Source: Anaerolineae bacterium (lineage in GTDB: Bacteria > Chloroflexota > Anaerolineae > Anaerolineales > Villigracilaceae). Taken from it: a DNA stretch of 64,000 bases. Position 1 is the stretch's first letter. Every line of letters begins with the position of its first letter. Below the pieces are notes generated by a model. That model had not been told where the DNA came from. It saw only the letters and a list, made by a program, of their open reading frames with translations, and searched no databases. Where the stretch lies: the NCBI GenBank assembly GCA_021324435.1, contig JAJPIZ010000009.1, positions 62,001-126,000 on the forward strand, in the 5' to 3' direction. The position numbers were made by a program, and so were the translations under genes. Shown here piece by piece: positions 17,870 through 25,699 of this stretch.

Positions 17870-18606
17870 GGTATCCAGAGTGTTGGAAAGGATGGGCTAA
17901 AATAGAGGGATGCAGAAATGTCCAAACTGTTTGAATACCAAGTGGCAAAACAAAGCGGGAAAGACGCGGGCGGGCAGCCAAAGGTATCGTTATATGTTTT
18001 GGGGGAGCAAGTACGCTCCTGAGAAAAGGGACAGGGATACGATGCCAAAGTTCGGAAGCAGGCCTTGCGGCTGTATGTGGATGGGATGAATTTGCGCCGA
18101 ACCGCTCGGCATGTCGGAGTTCATCACACGGCCGTCATGCGTTGGGTGAAAGAATACGTCGACCAATCGCCGGAAGCACCTCAACCCAAGAAGGTCAAAA
18201 CAGAAGAAATGGACGAGCTCTTCACGTTTATTGGCAAGAAAAAAAAACAAAATCTACCTGATCACCATGGTGTATTGGCAAACACGCTGTATTTTAGGTG
18301 GAAAGCGGCTTGGGAGCGCAGTGCCGAAACGATTCAATACATGTGGATGAAAGCTCCCAAAGCCCAAGAATACTTTAGACGTATTCTGTGGAAGCAGACA
18401 ATGCCGAACTGCGACACGATCTAGCAAGGCTGGCAAGAGCCTCCCGATGTTTCTCGCGTTGTCCTCATGCTTTGGAGCGCACCGTGCGTTTATTCGTGTA
18501 TTGCTTCAATTTCCGCCAACTGACAAACGAGATTATCCTTCTTGTTCCGCTCATCTATCTGATTTCCTAAGCCCACCCGTTTAACCACTCTTAGCCGCCC
18601 ATCACC
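17870..18606 (+). mobile_element. Decayed IS1-family insertion sequence
   Basis: About 740 bp. The inner ends carry imperfect inverted repeats at 17877-17898 and 18570-18591 (about 17 of 22 bases matching). The right outer end reads GGTGATG when taken on the minus strand (18600-18606), as IS1 tips do. The interior holds remnants of an IS1-type transposase broken by frameshifts. It separates two GT-C-type genes of the polysaccharide locus. The exact outer borders and any target duplication were not resolved. This accounts for nearly all of the 844-base gap between genes at 17798-18641; nothing else was seen in it. Confidence 0.7.
17910..18570 (+). pseudogene. IS1-family transposase pseudogene (InsA/InsB-like, frameshifted)
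   Basis: The first frame starts 'MQKCPNCLNTKWQNKAGK', with the CPxC zinc-finger opening and 'GSQRYRYM' of InsA. The reading then shifts frame near 18020 to 'GQGYDAKVRKQALRLYVDG', 'RTARHVGVHHTAVMRWVKE' (helix-turn-helix), and later shifts again. After an internal deletion, the terminal frame reads 'VEADNAELRHDLARLAR' and 'CFSRCPHALERTVRLFVYC', the InsB C-terminus. At least two frameshifts and a missing catalytic centre make it nonfunctional. Confidence 0.8.
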
Positions 18607-18626
18607 TTTTTGGAGCAGGCATTGGG

Positions 18627-18641
18627 TATAATCACTAGACA
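18627..18641 (+). promoter_or_regulatory. -10 box close to a GT-C-type gene start
   Basis: TATAAT (18627-18632) lies nine bases before the ATG at 18642, just after the IS remnant. The leader would be two to three bases long. No Shine-Dalgarno is present. Confidence 0.45.
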
Positions 18642-20729
18642 ATGAAATCTGTTAATGCTATCTTTCCTCCGCCGCTGAACGATTTGTTTACTAAATTTCA
18701 ACCGCGTCAGAAATCCATTCCCTGGTTTATTCTCGGAATTTCCATACTGGCCTTCGGATTGTTGATTCCCTGGCTGGGCTTTTACCAGGACGACTGGCAT
18801 CCGATATATTATTGGACACATGAAGGTGTGGATGGTTTGCGCCGCTTTTTCTTTTTTGACAGCCGTCCCTTTGCGTTCATTGTTCTGGAGCCGCTATTTC
18901 ACTTGCTCGGTATTAGTCCACTTGGTTGGCATGTAGGTATCTTACTACTGCGCTTTTTCACTGCATTTTGTTTTTTGGAAATCCTTAACTTACTTTGGCC
19001 GAATTCGACCAAGTCGAATTTGCTGGTAGCAACTCTTTTTCTTGTGTATCCGGCTTTTCTACTTCAGCCAATGTCTTTGATTTACTCCTTGCATTGGAGC
19101 ATGTATCTGGTCTACATGCTTTCATTGTGGTTGATGCTACTGGCTGCGCGAAGACCGCGATTTTTCCTTCCCTTGACAGTCTTTGCATTATTATTGCAAG
19201 TTTTGCATCTGTTGGTGATCGAATATTTCGTCGGGTTGGAGCTTCTACGTCCTATTTTGTTGTTGCTTGTGATCTCTCAATCTTCGGATCTGCACAACCG
19301 CATCAAAGCAGTTCTTAAAGCTTGGTCCCCTTATCTTTTGGTTGCATCTATCTATGTTGTGTTTCGCATATCATTTGGTAAATTGTTTGGCTATGATCGG
19401 AATACCCCAACAATTTTGTTTGATTTATTTACCCAACCATTGCATACGCTTTCTTCCCTTATCCAAACAGGTTTGCAGGATTTTGTTTCGATTCTGTTGT
19501 CGGCATGGTATGGGACTCTTGATCCCACCCTATTTGATCTGAACCGTCCGTCGAATTTCTTGATTTGGGCCATTGTTCTATTTTGCTTGGCAGGATGCTG
19601 GCTGTATTTTGTCCGCTTTCATGTGGGCAAAACTTCCGATAATAGACAATCGCTGGCTGGATGGGCCAAATGGATGATCTTGGTTGGCTTTCTGACTGTG
19701 CTTGTGGGCCTTCTCCCCGGCTGGGCAATTGGCAAAACTGTCTATTCATCCAACCCTCTTTGGAGCGGTCGTTTTGCTTTGGCCGCTATGCCGGGAGCGG
19801 CAATGATGTGGGCGGGCGTAATCTATGTGATGATCAACTCGCCTATTCGCCGTGATTTCGTTTTTAGCCTTCTTGTTGCCCTGGCAGTCGGTACGAATTT
19901 ACGAACAGCTGTGGACTACAAAAATTCATGGGAAAAACAGCTTAAATTTTATTGGCAACTAACTTGGCGGGCACCATACATAGAGCCGGGAACAGCTTTT
20001 ATATCTGACAGTGAGTTCTTGTATTTTATGGGCAACTATCCGACCTCGTTTGCGATTAATACGCTCTATCCTAAGTTTACAAAACCTCCTGATATTGGGT
20101 ACTGGTTATATACCAATGGTGAATATATTCCTGATTGGAGTGACTTTCGTCAGGGTAGCACTCTTTCTTTTGTTAAATATGCATCTACATTCACTGGTTT
20201 GAGTACAAACAGCTTGGCGCTGGATTTCGAACCGGAAAAGTCACAATGTCTGTGGATATTGCGCCCGATTGATAGTGCGAATAGGAATTTGACTTTACTG
20301 GCACTTGAATTCGTTCCCGCCTCCAACATAGACCGAATCCGGCTTGCCGCGCCCGTTGCATGGTCCCCGCCTGAAGCGATCTTTGGCAAAGAGCCCGCCC
20401 ACAGCTGGTGTTACTATTTCGAACAGGCTGATCTTGCTCGTCAAAATAGTGATTGGTCCAAAGCTATTCATCTTTGGGAAACGGCTCAAGCATCCGGTCT
20501 GAGTCCCGATAGTGGTGTCGAATACACCCCATTTATTGACGCGTATGCGCACACTGGTGATTGGAACATGGCAGGCCAGCTGACCCTGCGAGCCAACCGT
20601 ATCACGGAACACATGGACTCCTTACTTTGCGCAACGTGGAAGACGATCCTGAAAGACACGACATCCACACCCGACCGTGAGCAAGTTATGCTTGCCCTGC
20701 AATCCAAACTCCAATGTGAATTGCCATGA
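18642..20729 (+). CDS. GT-C-like membrane protein with C-terminal soluble module (paralogue 1)
   Basis: A 695-residue protein with about 11 membrane segments. The first extracytoplasmic loop begins 'GFYQDDWHPIYYW', a paired-Asp motif of GT-C enzymes. After the membrane part comes a soluble domain of about 250 residues that ends with 'EPAHSWCYYFEQADLARQ' and a TPR-like helical pair ('AIHLWETAQASGLSP', 'FIDAYAHTGDWNMAGQL'). The gene at 21394 has the same plan and the same C-terminal module, so the two are paralogues on either side of a cytidylyltransferase. The stop overlaps the next start (ATGA). Probable role: transfer of a sugar or other group at the outer face of the membrane. Confidence 0.65.
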   Translation: MKSVNAIFPPPLNDLFTKFQPRQKSIPWFILGISILAFGLLIPWLGFYQDDWHPIYYWTHEGVDGLRRFFFFDSRPFAFIVLEPLFHLLGISPLGWHVGILLLRFFTAFCFLEILNLLWPNSTKSNLLVATLFLVYPAFLLQPMSLIYSLHWSMYLVYMLSLWLMLLAARRPRFFLPLTVFALLLQVLHLLVIEYFVGLELLRPILLLLVISQSSDLHNRIKAVLKAWSPYLLVASIYVVFRISFGKLFGYDRNTPTILFDLFTQPLHTLSSLIQTGLQDFVSILLSAWYGTLDPTLFDLNRPSNFLIWAIVLFCLAGCWLYFVRFHVGKTSDNRQSLAGWAKWMILVGFLTVLVGLLPGWAIGKTVYSSNPLWSGRFALAAMPGAAMMWAGVIYVMINSPIRRDFVFSLLVALAVGTNLRTAVDYKNSWEKQLKFYWQLTWRAPYIEPGTAFISDSEFLYFMGNYPTSFAINTLYPKFTKPPDIGYWLYTNGEYIPDWSDFRQGSTLSFVKYASTFTGLSTNSLALDFEPEKSQCLWILRPIDSANRNLTLLALEFVPASNIDRIRLAAPVAWSPPEAIFGKEPAHSWCYYFEQADLARQNSDWSKAIHLWETAQASGLSPDSGVEYTPFIDAYAHTGDWNMAGQLTLRANRITEHMDSLLCATWKTILKDTTSTPDREQVMLALQSKLQCELP

Positions 20730-21391
20730 CCAGAATCGTTGCCCTTGTCCCCATGCGCCACCACAGCCAGCGCGTGCCTGCTAAAAATTATCGCATACTG
20801 GCGGGCAAGCCGCTTTTTCATCACATCATTCACACTTTATTGACTGTACCTTTGATCAATCAAGTGGTTGTGGATACCGATTCCCCGCCCATCATGGATG
20901 GCTTACGCAGGCATTTCCCGAAAGTAATGATCATTAATCGCCCAGAGAACTTGCGTGCCGATGACGTTCCGATGAACGACATCCTGCTTTACGACACAGA
21001 ACAGGTCGAGGCGGATTTTTATCTACAGACGCACAGCACGAATCCTTTGTTGAAACGCGAGACCATCTCGCGCGCCATCCAGATCTTTCTGGCCACATAT
21101 CCGAAGCGCGATTCGCTTTTTTCTGTCACGCGCCTGCAGACGCGGCTCTATGATCGGCACGGACATGCCATCAACCACGATCCCGAAAAACTTCTGCAGA
21201 CTCAGGACCTGCCGCCGGTGTATGAAGAAAATTCCTGTCTCTATCTTTTCACACGCGCCAACCTTGTCAAGCGCGGGCATCGCATCGGTAGAAGGCCGAT
21301 GATGTTTGAGATAGACCAGGAAGAAGCATGGGACATTGACGAAGAACTCGATTTTGAGATTTGTAACTTCCTGAAGAAGCGAGTGAAATAG
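20726..21391 (+). CDS. Acylneuraminate cytidylyltransferase-like protein (NeuA family)
   Basis: A 221-residue nucleotidyltransferase. The N-terminal CTP-binding stretch 'ALVPMRHHSQRVPAKNYRILAGKPL' parallels the IPARGGSKRIPGKN motif of CMP-NeuAc and CMP-Kdo synthetases. 'VVVDTDSPPI', 'FYLQTHSTNPLL' and 'YEENSCLYLF' also fit, and the C-terminal 'EAWDIDEELDF' carries metal-binding acids. It would activate a 2-keto sugar acid (nonulosonate or Kdo-like) with CMP. No neuB or neuC synthase lies in the window, so the substrate is unknown. It overlaps the preceding gene by 4 bases and is 2 bases from the next. Confidence 0.82.
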   Translation: MTRIVALVPMRHHSQRVPAKNYRILAGKPLFHHIIHTLLTVPLINQVVVDTDSPPIMDGLRRHFPKVMIINRPENLRADDVPMNDILLYDTEQVEADFYLQTHSTNPLLKRETISRAIQIFLATYPKRDSLFSVTRLQTRLYDRHGHAINHDPEKLLQTQDLPPVYEENSCLYLFTRANLVKRGHRIGRRPMMFEIDQEEAWDIDEELDFEICNFLKKRVK

Positions 21392-21393
21392 GA

Positions 21394-23397
21394 ATGGCTT
21401 ACATCATTAAAAAATTAAAGATCTCCGAAATTCATTGGGCCATTGGCTTACTGGCCATAGTTACATTTTTGACTTATGGCGTACTTATCACGCGCCTCGG
21501 TTTTTATCACGATGACTGGTACTTTCTTTGGACTGGGCAATTCCAAGGTCTGTCGGGGATTATTTCCTTATTTCAAATTGATCGGCCTTTGATTGGTTGG
21601 ATTTATGCTCTCGATTATGTAGTATTGCCGGCTACTCCATTGGCTTGGCAATTTTTGGGTCTGCTAGAACGTTTTGCTGGAATTCTGGCTTTCCTGTGGT
21701 TGATGCGTATATTATGGCCTGGCCAGAAGATTGAAACCATGATCGCGACGTTGTTATTTGCCGTTTATCCGGGCTATTTGCAACAGCCCAACGCGACCAC
21801 TTTCAGCAACTTGCTTATAGCAGAGGCGGCTGTCTTGTTTTCCTTCGTTTTCACTCTGAAAGCATTGCGGGCCGACTCCACCTTAAGAAGAGCTAGTTTA
21901 CTATTTCTTTCTGGGTTGTTGGCTTTGATATACCTAGGTATTTTCGAGGTCATGATCGGCCTAGAGGGCGTACGTTTGTTATTAATTTGGTTTGAGCGCC
22001 GTAGATCAAATGGAGGTTCTTGGTTCTCTGGCCTCAAACGTGCCTCTTTGGCATATATTCCGTATCTTTTGCTTGCGTTTATCTTTTTGATATGGCGGCT
22101 TTTTATATTCAAAAGCACGCGCCATGCTACGAATGTTGATCTTCTGTTTAGCATATACTCTACAGAAAAATGGCGCGCACCTTTTGTTATCTTGATTGAA
22201 ACATTCAAAGATATGGTTGAGACAGCAGTCTTTGCATGGATTGTGCCATTTTATCAATTCACTGCGCGCGATAATTATCATGATCTTGTAATAGGTCTTT
22301 CTCTTGGCGCAACCGTTGCTTTTCTTGTTTTCTTATATATCCGCGGTCGGCCTCATGAAATGAACGCAGATCCACAACCTCGGCATATTGAATCCCTGTG
22401 GATGGGAATTCTGATGCTGTTTTTGACTCTTCTGCCGGTTGATACAGCTGGGCGCAATGTTCTGTTTTCTGACCAATGGGATCGGTACACATTCCATGCC
22501 GCAATTGGGGTCTGTTTCTTTATAACAGGTCTTGTGTTTTATGCCTTGCGTGGTACTGTTCGGAAAATCGTTATCCTTACTCTTATTGCTTCCAGCGTAG
22601 TTGCCCAATATCATAGTGCAGCGTTCTATCGGAATTTCTGGACTACCACACGAAATCTTTGGTGGCAAATGTCTTGGCGTGCCCCTCAGATTAAACCTCA
22701 AACGATGCTGTTTGTGCCGGGGGCATCTTTTGGAGAGGGTTATGAAATTTATGGTCCGGCCAATATAATCTACAATCCGCGCGGCGACCTGGTCATTGGC
22801 GCCGATGTCTTGAATGCGGATACATTGACAAGGATAATTAAGCAAGATCCGCGTTCCCACTACGATCGTAGTGTGCTTGTGCAAGATCATTATGAAAACC
22901 CTTTGATCGGCGTTTTTCCAACTCCCAACTCATGCTTGCACCTTTTGAGTAACAGGAAGATTGAACTACCTGGCTACATTGATGATTCGCTTGTAGTTCA
23001 CGCCGCGGAGTATTCCAAAATCGATCGGGTGGATGTGTCGGCCTCGCCTAGAATTCCACCAGTCGGCATATTTGGCTCTGAACCTCCGCATGACTGGTGT
23101 TTTTATTATGAGAAAATGGACTTAGCGCGCCAGCGTGGAAACTGGCAGGAAACCGCCCGACTCGCAGACGAAGCTAATAACAGGGATTTGACGCCGAATG
23201 ACCTATCGGAATGGATGCCAGCTTTTGAGGCCTATGCCTCCACTGGTGATCTTAAAGATGCGAGACATGTTGCGTCCATTCTACGTAGTGATGAAAACAC
23301 CCGTCTTTTCCTGTGCCTGCAACTTGACAAAGGTCCGGCCTATCCCTCGCCATATAACTATGACTTGGTCCGTCAATTGCTATGTCAGGCGGGATAA
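21394..23397 (+). CDS. GT-C-like membrane protein with C-terminal soluble module (paralogue 2)
   Basis: A 667-residue protein built like the one at 18642: short N-terminus, 'GFYHDDWYFLW' after the first membrane segment, about 11 membrane segments, then a soluble domain with 'EPPHDWCFYYEKMDLARQ' and 'PAFEAYASTGDLKDARHV'. The shared C-terminal module (about 90 residues) is well conserved while the membrane parts have diverged. It is moderately AT-rich. The stop overlaps the next start by one base. The family is not recognised beyond GT-C resemblance. Confidence 0.65.
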   Translation: MAYIIKKLKISEIHWAIGLLAIVTFLTYGVLITRLGFYHDDWYFLWTGQFQGLSGIISLFQIDRPLIGWIYALDYVVLPATPLAWQFLGLLERFAGILAFLWLMRILWPGQKIETMIATLLFAVYPGYLQQPNATTFSNLLIAEAAVLFSFVFTLKALRADSTLRRASLLFLSGLLALIYLGIFEVMIGLEGVRLLLIWFERRRSNGGSWFSGLKRASLAYIPYLLLAFIFLIWRLFIFKSTRHATNVDLLFSIYSTEKWRAPFVILIETFKDMVETAVFAWIVPFYQFTARDNYHDLVIGLSLGATVAFLVFLYIRGRPHEMNADPQPRHIESLWMGILMLFLTLLPVDTAGRNVLFSDQWDRYTFHAAIGVCFFITGLVFYALRGTVRKIVILTLIASSVVAQYHSAAFYRNFWTTTRNLWWQMSWRAPQIKPQTMLFVPGASFGEGYEIYGPANIIYNPRGDLVIGADVLNADTLTRIIKQDPRSHYDRSVLVQDHYENPLIGVFPTPNSCLHLLSNRKIELPGYIDDSLVVHAAEYSKIDRVDVSASPRIPPVGIFGSEPPHDWCFYYEKMDLARQRGNWQETARLADEANNRDLTPNDLSEWMPAFEAYASTGDLKDARHVASILRSDENTRLFLCLQLDKGPAYPSPYNYDLVRQLLCQAG

Positions 23398-24341
23398 TGC
23401 TAACTATTTTGATGACCGCCCCGTACATGATTCCTTTTCTTGAGCGCTTCCAGCCCGCGCTCGAAAAATACGGCTTGGAGCTGATTGTCCCTGAAGTGAA
23501 AGAGCGCATGGAGGAAGATGATCTGCTGAAATACGCCGGTCAATTCGACGGCGCGATCTGCGGCGATGATCGTTACACCGCGCGCGTGATCGAAGCCTGC
23601 GCGCCACGCTTGAAGATTATCTCGAAATGGGGGACGGGCATCGATTCAATTGACACAGAGGCCGCCTCGCGCTTCGACGTCAAAGTGGCGCGCACGCCCA
23701 ATGCTTTTACCACTCCTGTAGCGGACACTGTCCTGGGCTACATGCTGGCTTTTGCCCGCCGCCAGCCGTGGATGGATCGTGAAATGAAGAACGGCAAATG
23801 GGAGAAACTTGCCGGGCGGACTTTGAGCGAATGTACCCTCGGTGTGATCGGCGTGGGCAATATTGGCAAGGCTGTGACACGCCGGGCGCGCGCCTTTGGC
23901 ATGAAAGTGTTGGGCAACGATATCATTGAAATTGACCATGTCTTCATCACCGAGACTGGAATTGAGATGACCACTCTCGACTCACTGCTCTCGACTTCCG
24001 ACTTCATTTCCCTCAATTGTGACTTGAATTCAACCAGCCATCATCTCATCAATGCAAAAACTCTGTCAAAGATGAAGCCCGAAGCAGTTCTGATCAATAC
24101 CGCGCGCGGCCCCATCGTGGATGAGAAAGCCCTGATCGAGGCGTTACAGGCCAAACGTCTCGCGGGAGCCGCTTTGGATGTCTTCGAGGTCGAGCCGCTT
24201 CCGCTGGAGAGTCCGCTCCTGAAAATGGACAATGTCATGCTCGCGCCGCATAATGCCAACTCCAGCCCCGCCGCCTGGGAACGCGTGCATTGGAACACGA
24301 TTCGGAATTTGCTGGATGGATTGGGAATTGCCGCAGAGTAA
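23397..24341 (+). CDS. D-isomer-specific 2-hydroxyacid dehydrogenase
   Basis: A 314-residue protein like phosphoglycerate/hydroxypyruvate dehydrogenases. The NAD-binding domain has 'LGVIGVGNIGKAVTRRARAFGM'. The catalytic Arg lies in 'INTARGPIVDEKALIEAL', the Glu in 'VFEVEPLP', and the His in 'MLAPHNANSSPAAW'. In this setting it may make or use a hydroxy/keto acid for glycan decoration rather than serine. The ATG at 23397 overlaps the upstream stop; a start 15 bases upstream would overlap more and lacks support. Base composition returns to the GC-rich norm here. Confidence 0.85.
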   Translation: MLTILMTAPYMIPFLERFQPALEKYGLELIVPEVKERMEEDDLLKYAGQFDGAICGDDRYTARVIEACAPRLKIISKWGTGIDSIDTEAASRFDVKVARTPNAFTTPVADTVLGYMLAFARRQPWMDREMKNGKWEKLAGRTLSECTLGVIGVGNIGKAVTRRARAFGMKVLGNDIIEIDHVFITETGIEMTTLDSLLSTSDFISLNCDLNSTSHHLINAKTLSKMKPEAVLINTARGPIVDEKALIEALQAKRLAGAALDVFEVEPLPLESPLLKMDNVMLAPHNANSSPAAWERVHWNTIRNLLDGLGIAAE

Positions 24342-24346
24342 TTTTT

Positions 24347-24374
24347 GGACGCGGGTTTCACGGATATGACGGAA
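24347..24374 (+). repeat. Left flanking repeat of the GxxExxY gene
   Basis: A 28-base sequence starting GGAC and ending ACGGAA. It matches the reverse complement of 24841-24868 at about 20 of 28 positions, so the two copies form an inverted pair around the GxxExxY gene. Confidence 0.6.
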
Positions 24375-24399
24375 GGCATCTTAACTAACGGAGAAAGAC

Positions 24400-24828
24400 A
24401 TGGCGGCCACGCGCGCAAAGTTTGAGGGCAAGCATTCTGATCTAACAGGGAAAATACTTGGAGCTTTTTTCCAACTCCACAAAGAGATGGGATACGGCTT
24501 TTCTGAAAAAGTTTATCAATCCGCGTTTGCCATTCTGCTTGAAGAGATTGGGTTGATCGTTGAACAACAAAAGCCAATTCGAGTTTATTTTCATGGTAAA
24601 GTGGTTGGAGAATATGTCGCCGACATGATAGTCAATGGCGTTGTTTTGCTTGAATTGAAGGCTGTGGAGAAGCTTTTAGACGCACACGCGGCGCAGATGC
24701 TTAACTATCTCAAGGCAACTGAGATTGAAGTAGGTCTACTAATTAATTTTGGCCCGCAGGCTGAATTTCGCAGAAAAATCTATGATAATCAGCGCAAAGG
24801 TTCACTTTCCTGGACAAAGATTCCGTAG
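24400..24828 (+). CDS. GxxExxY-family protein
   Basis: A 142-residue protein with the namesake motif GFSEKVY at about residues 30-36, then 'EQQKPIRVYFHGKVVGEYVADMIV' and 'LLELKAVEKLLDAHAAQMLNYLKAT'. The D-x(n)-E-x-K pattern ('ADMIVNGVVLLELKAV') places it in the PD-(D/E)XK nuclease-like fold. The function of the family is unknown. It interrupts the sugar genes, is flanked by an inverted pair of 28-base repeats, and has its own GGAGAAAG ribosome-binding site, so it may have arrived as a cassette. Confidence 0.88.
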   Translation: MAATRAKFEGKHSDLTGKILGAFFQLHKEMGYGFSEKVYQSAFAILLEEIGLIVEQQKPIRVYFHGKVVGEYVADMIVNGVVLLELKAVEKLLDAHAAQMLNYLKATEIEVGLLINFGPQAEFRRKIYDNQRKGSLSWTKIP

Positions 24829-24840
24829 AATAAAATCTGT

Positions 24841-24868
24841 TTCCGTGAATTCCGCGTTATCCGTGTCC
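24841..24868 (-). repeat. Right flanking repeat of the GxxExxY gene
   Basis: Inverted partner of 24347-24374, 12 bases after the GxxExxY stop codon. It also ends 20 bases before the next gene. Confidence 0.6.
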
Positions 24869-24888
24869 AAGGATCGCTTACAAAAATT

Positions 24889-25644
24889 ATGAACAAAACT
24901 GTTCTCATCACTGGTGCAGCGGGCGGAATAGGCCGCGCGACTGTTGCGCTCTTCGCTGAAAAAGGCTGGCGCGTGATCGGCGTGGACCGCGCCTCCTTCG
25001 GCGATGGCTTCCCTCAAAACGGACTCTTCATCCAGTCCGACATTTCCCGCCCCGAAGACATGCACGCCATCTTTGAAAAAGCTCACGCCTTCACGGATTC
25101 ACTGCATGCTCTGGTCAACAACGCCGCTATGCAGATCGCCAAACCATTGATTGAAACAACCGTCGAGGAGTGGGACGCGGTCATGTCCTCCAACTTGCGT
25201 TCGGTGTTTTTGGGAGTCAAGTTGGCGCATCCGTTGTTGAAAGCCGGAGGGGGCGGAGCGGTCGTGAATGTCTCGTCGGTTCATGCGATTCAAACCTCCG
25301 CCAATATTGCCGCGTATGCCGCCTCGAAAGGTGGACTTCTTGCTCTTACGCGCGCCATGGCGATTGAATTTGCGCCCGATGCCATCCGCGTCAATGCCAT
25401 CCTGCCCGGCGCCGTGGACACTCCCATGCTCCGCGCGGGTCTCGGCCGCGGCCACGCGGGTCACGGCGACATGCAGGAGCGACTCGACAACTTGGCGCGC
25501 AAGACTGTCAGCGGGAAAGTGGGCAAGCCCGAGGAGATCGCCCACGCCATCTACTTCCTCGCTGACAACGAGCAATCGTCGTTCATGACGGGTCAGGCAC
25601 TGGTCGTGGACGGCGGCGCGACCGCGCGATTGAGCACGGAGTAA
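24889..25644 (+). CDS. Short-chain dehydrogenase/reductase (FabG-like)
   Basis: A 251-residue classical SDR: 'VLITGAAGGIGRATVALFAEKGW' cofactor loop, 'NNAAMQIAKPL', catalytic Ser in 'VNVSSVHAIQ', YxxxK in 'YAASKGGLL', and C-terminal 'FMTGQALVVDGGATA'. It reduces or oxidises a keto/hydroxy substrate with NAD(P)H. Its place beside a 2-hydroxyacid dehydrogenase and DUF115 protein in a glycan locus suggests a role in making a glycan substituent. Fatty-acid synthesis is less likely. Confidence 0.88.
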   Translation: MNKTVLITGAAGGIGRATVALFAEKGWRVIGVDRASFGDGFPQNGLFIQSDISRPEDMHAIFEKAHAFTDSLHALVNNAAMQIAKPLIETTVEEWDAVMSSNLRSVFLGVKLAHPLLKAGGGGAVVNVSSVHAIQTSANIAAYAASKGGLLALTRAMAIEFAPDAIRVNAILPGAVDTPMLRAGLGRGHAGHGDMQERLDNLARKTVSGKVGKPEEIAHAIYFLADNEQSSFMTGQALVVDGGATARLSTE

Positions 25645-25699
25645 GATGCCCGGTATTCGAGACTCACTGCCGATCCCGAATCTCAAATATCAATTGTAA

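Noticed and set aside
18065-18570. Two overlapping short frames as separate small genes
   Set aside because: Both are pieces of one frameshifted IS1-type transposase.
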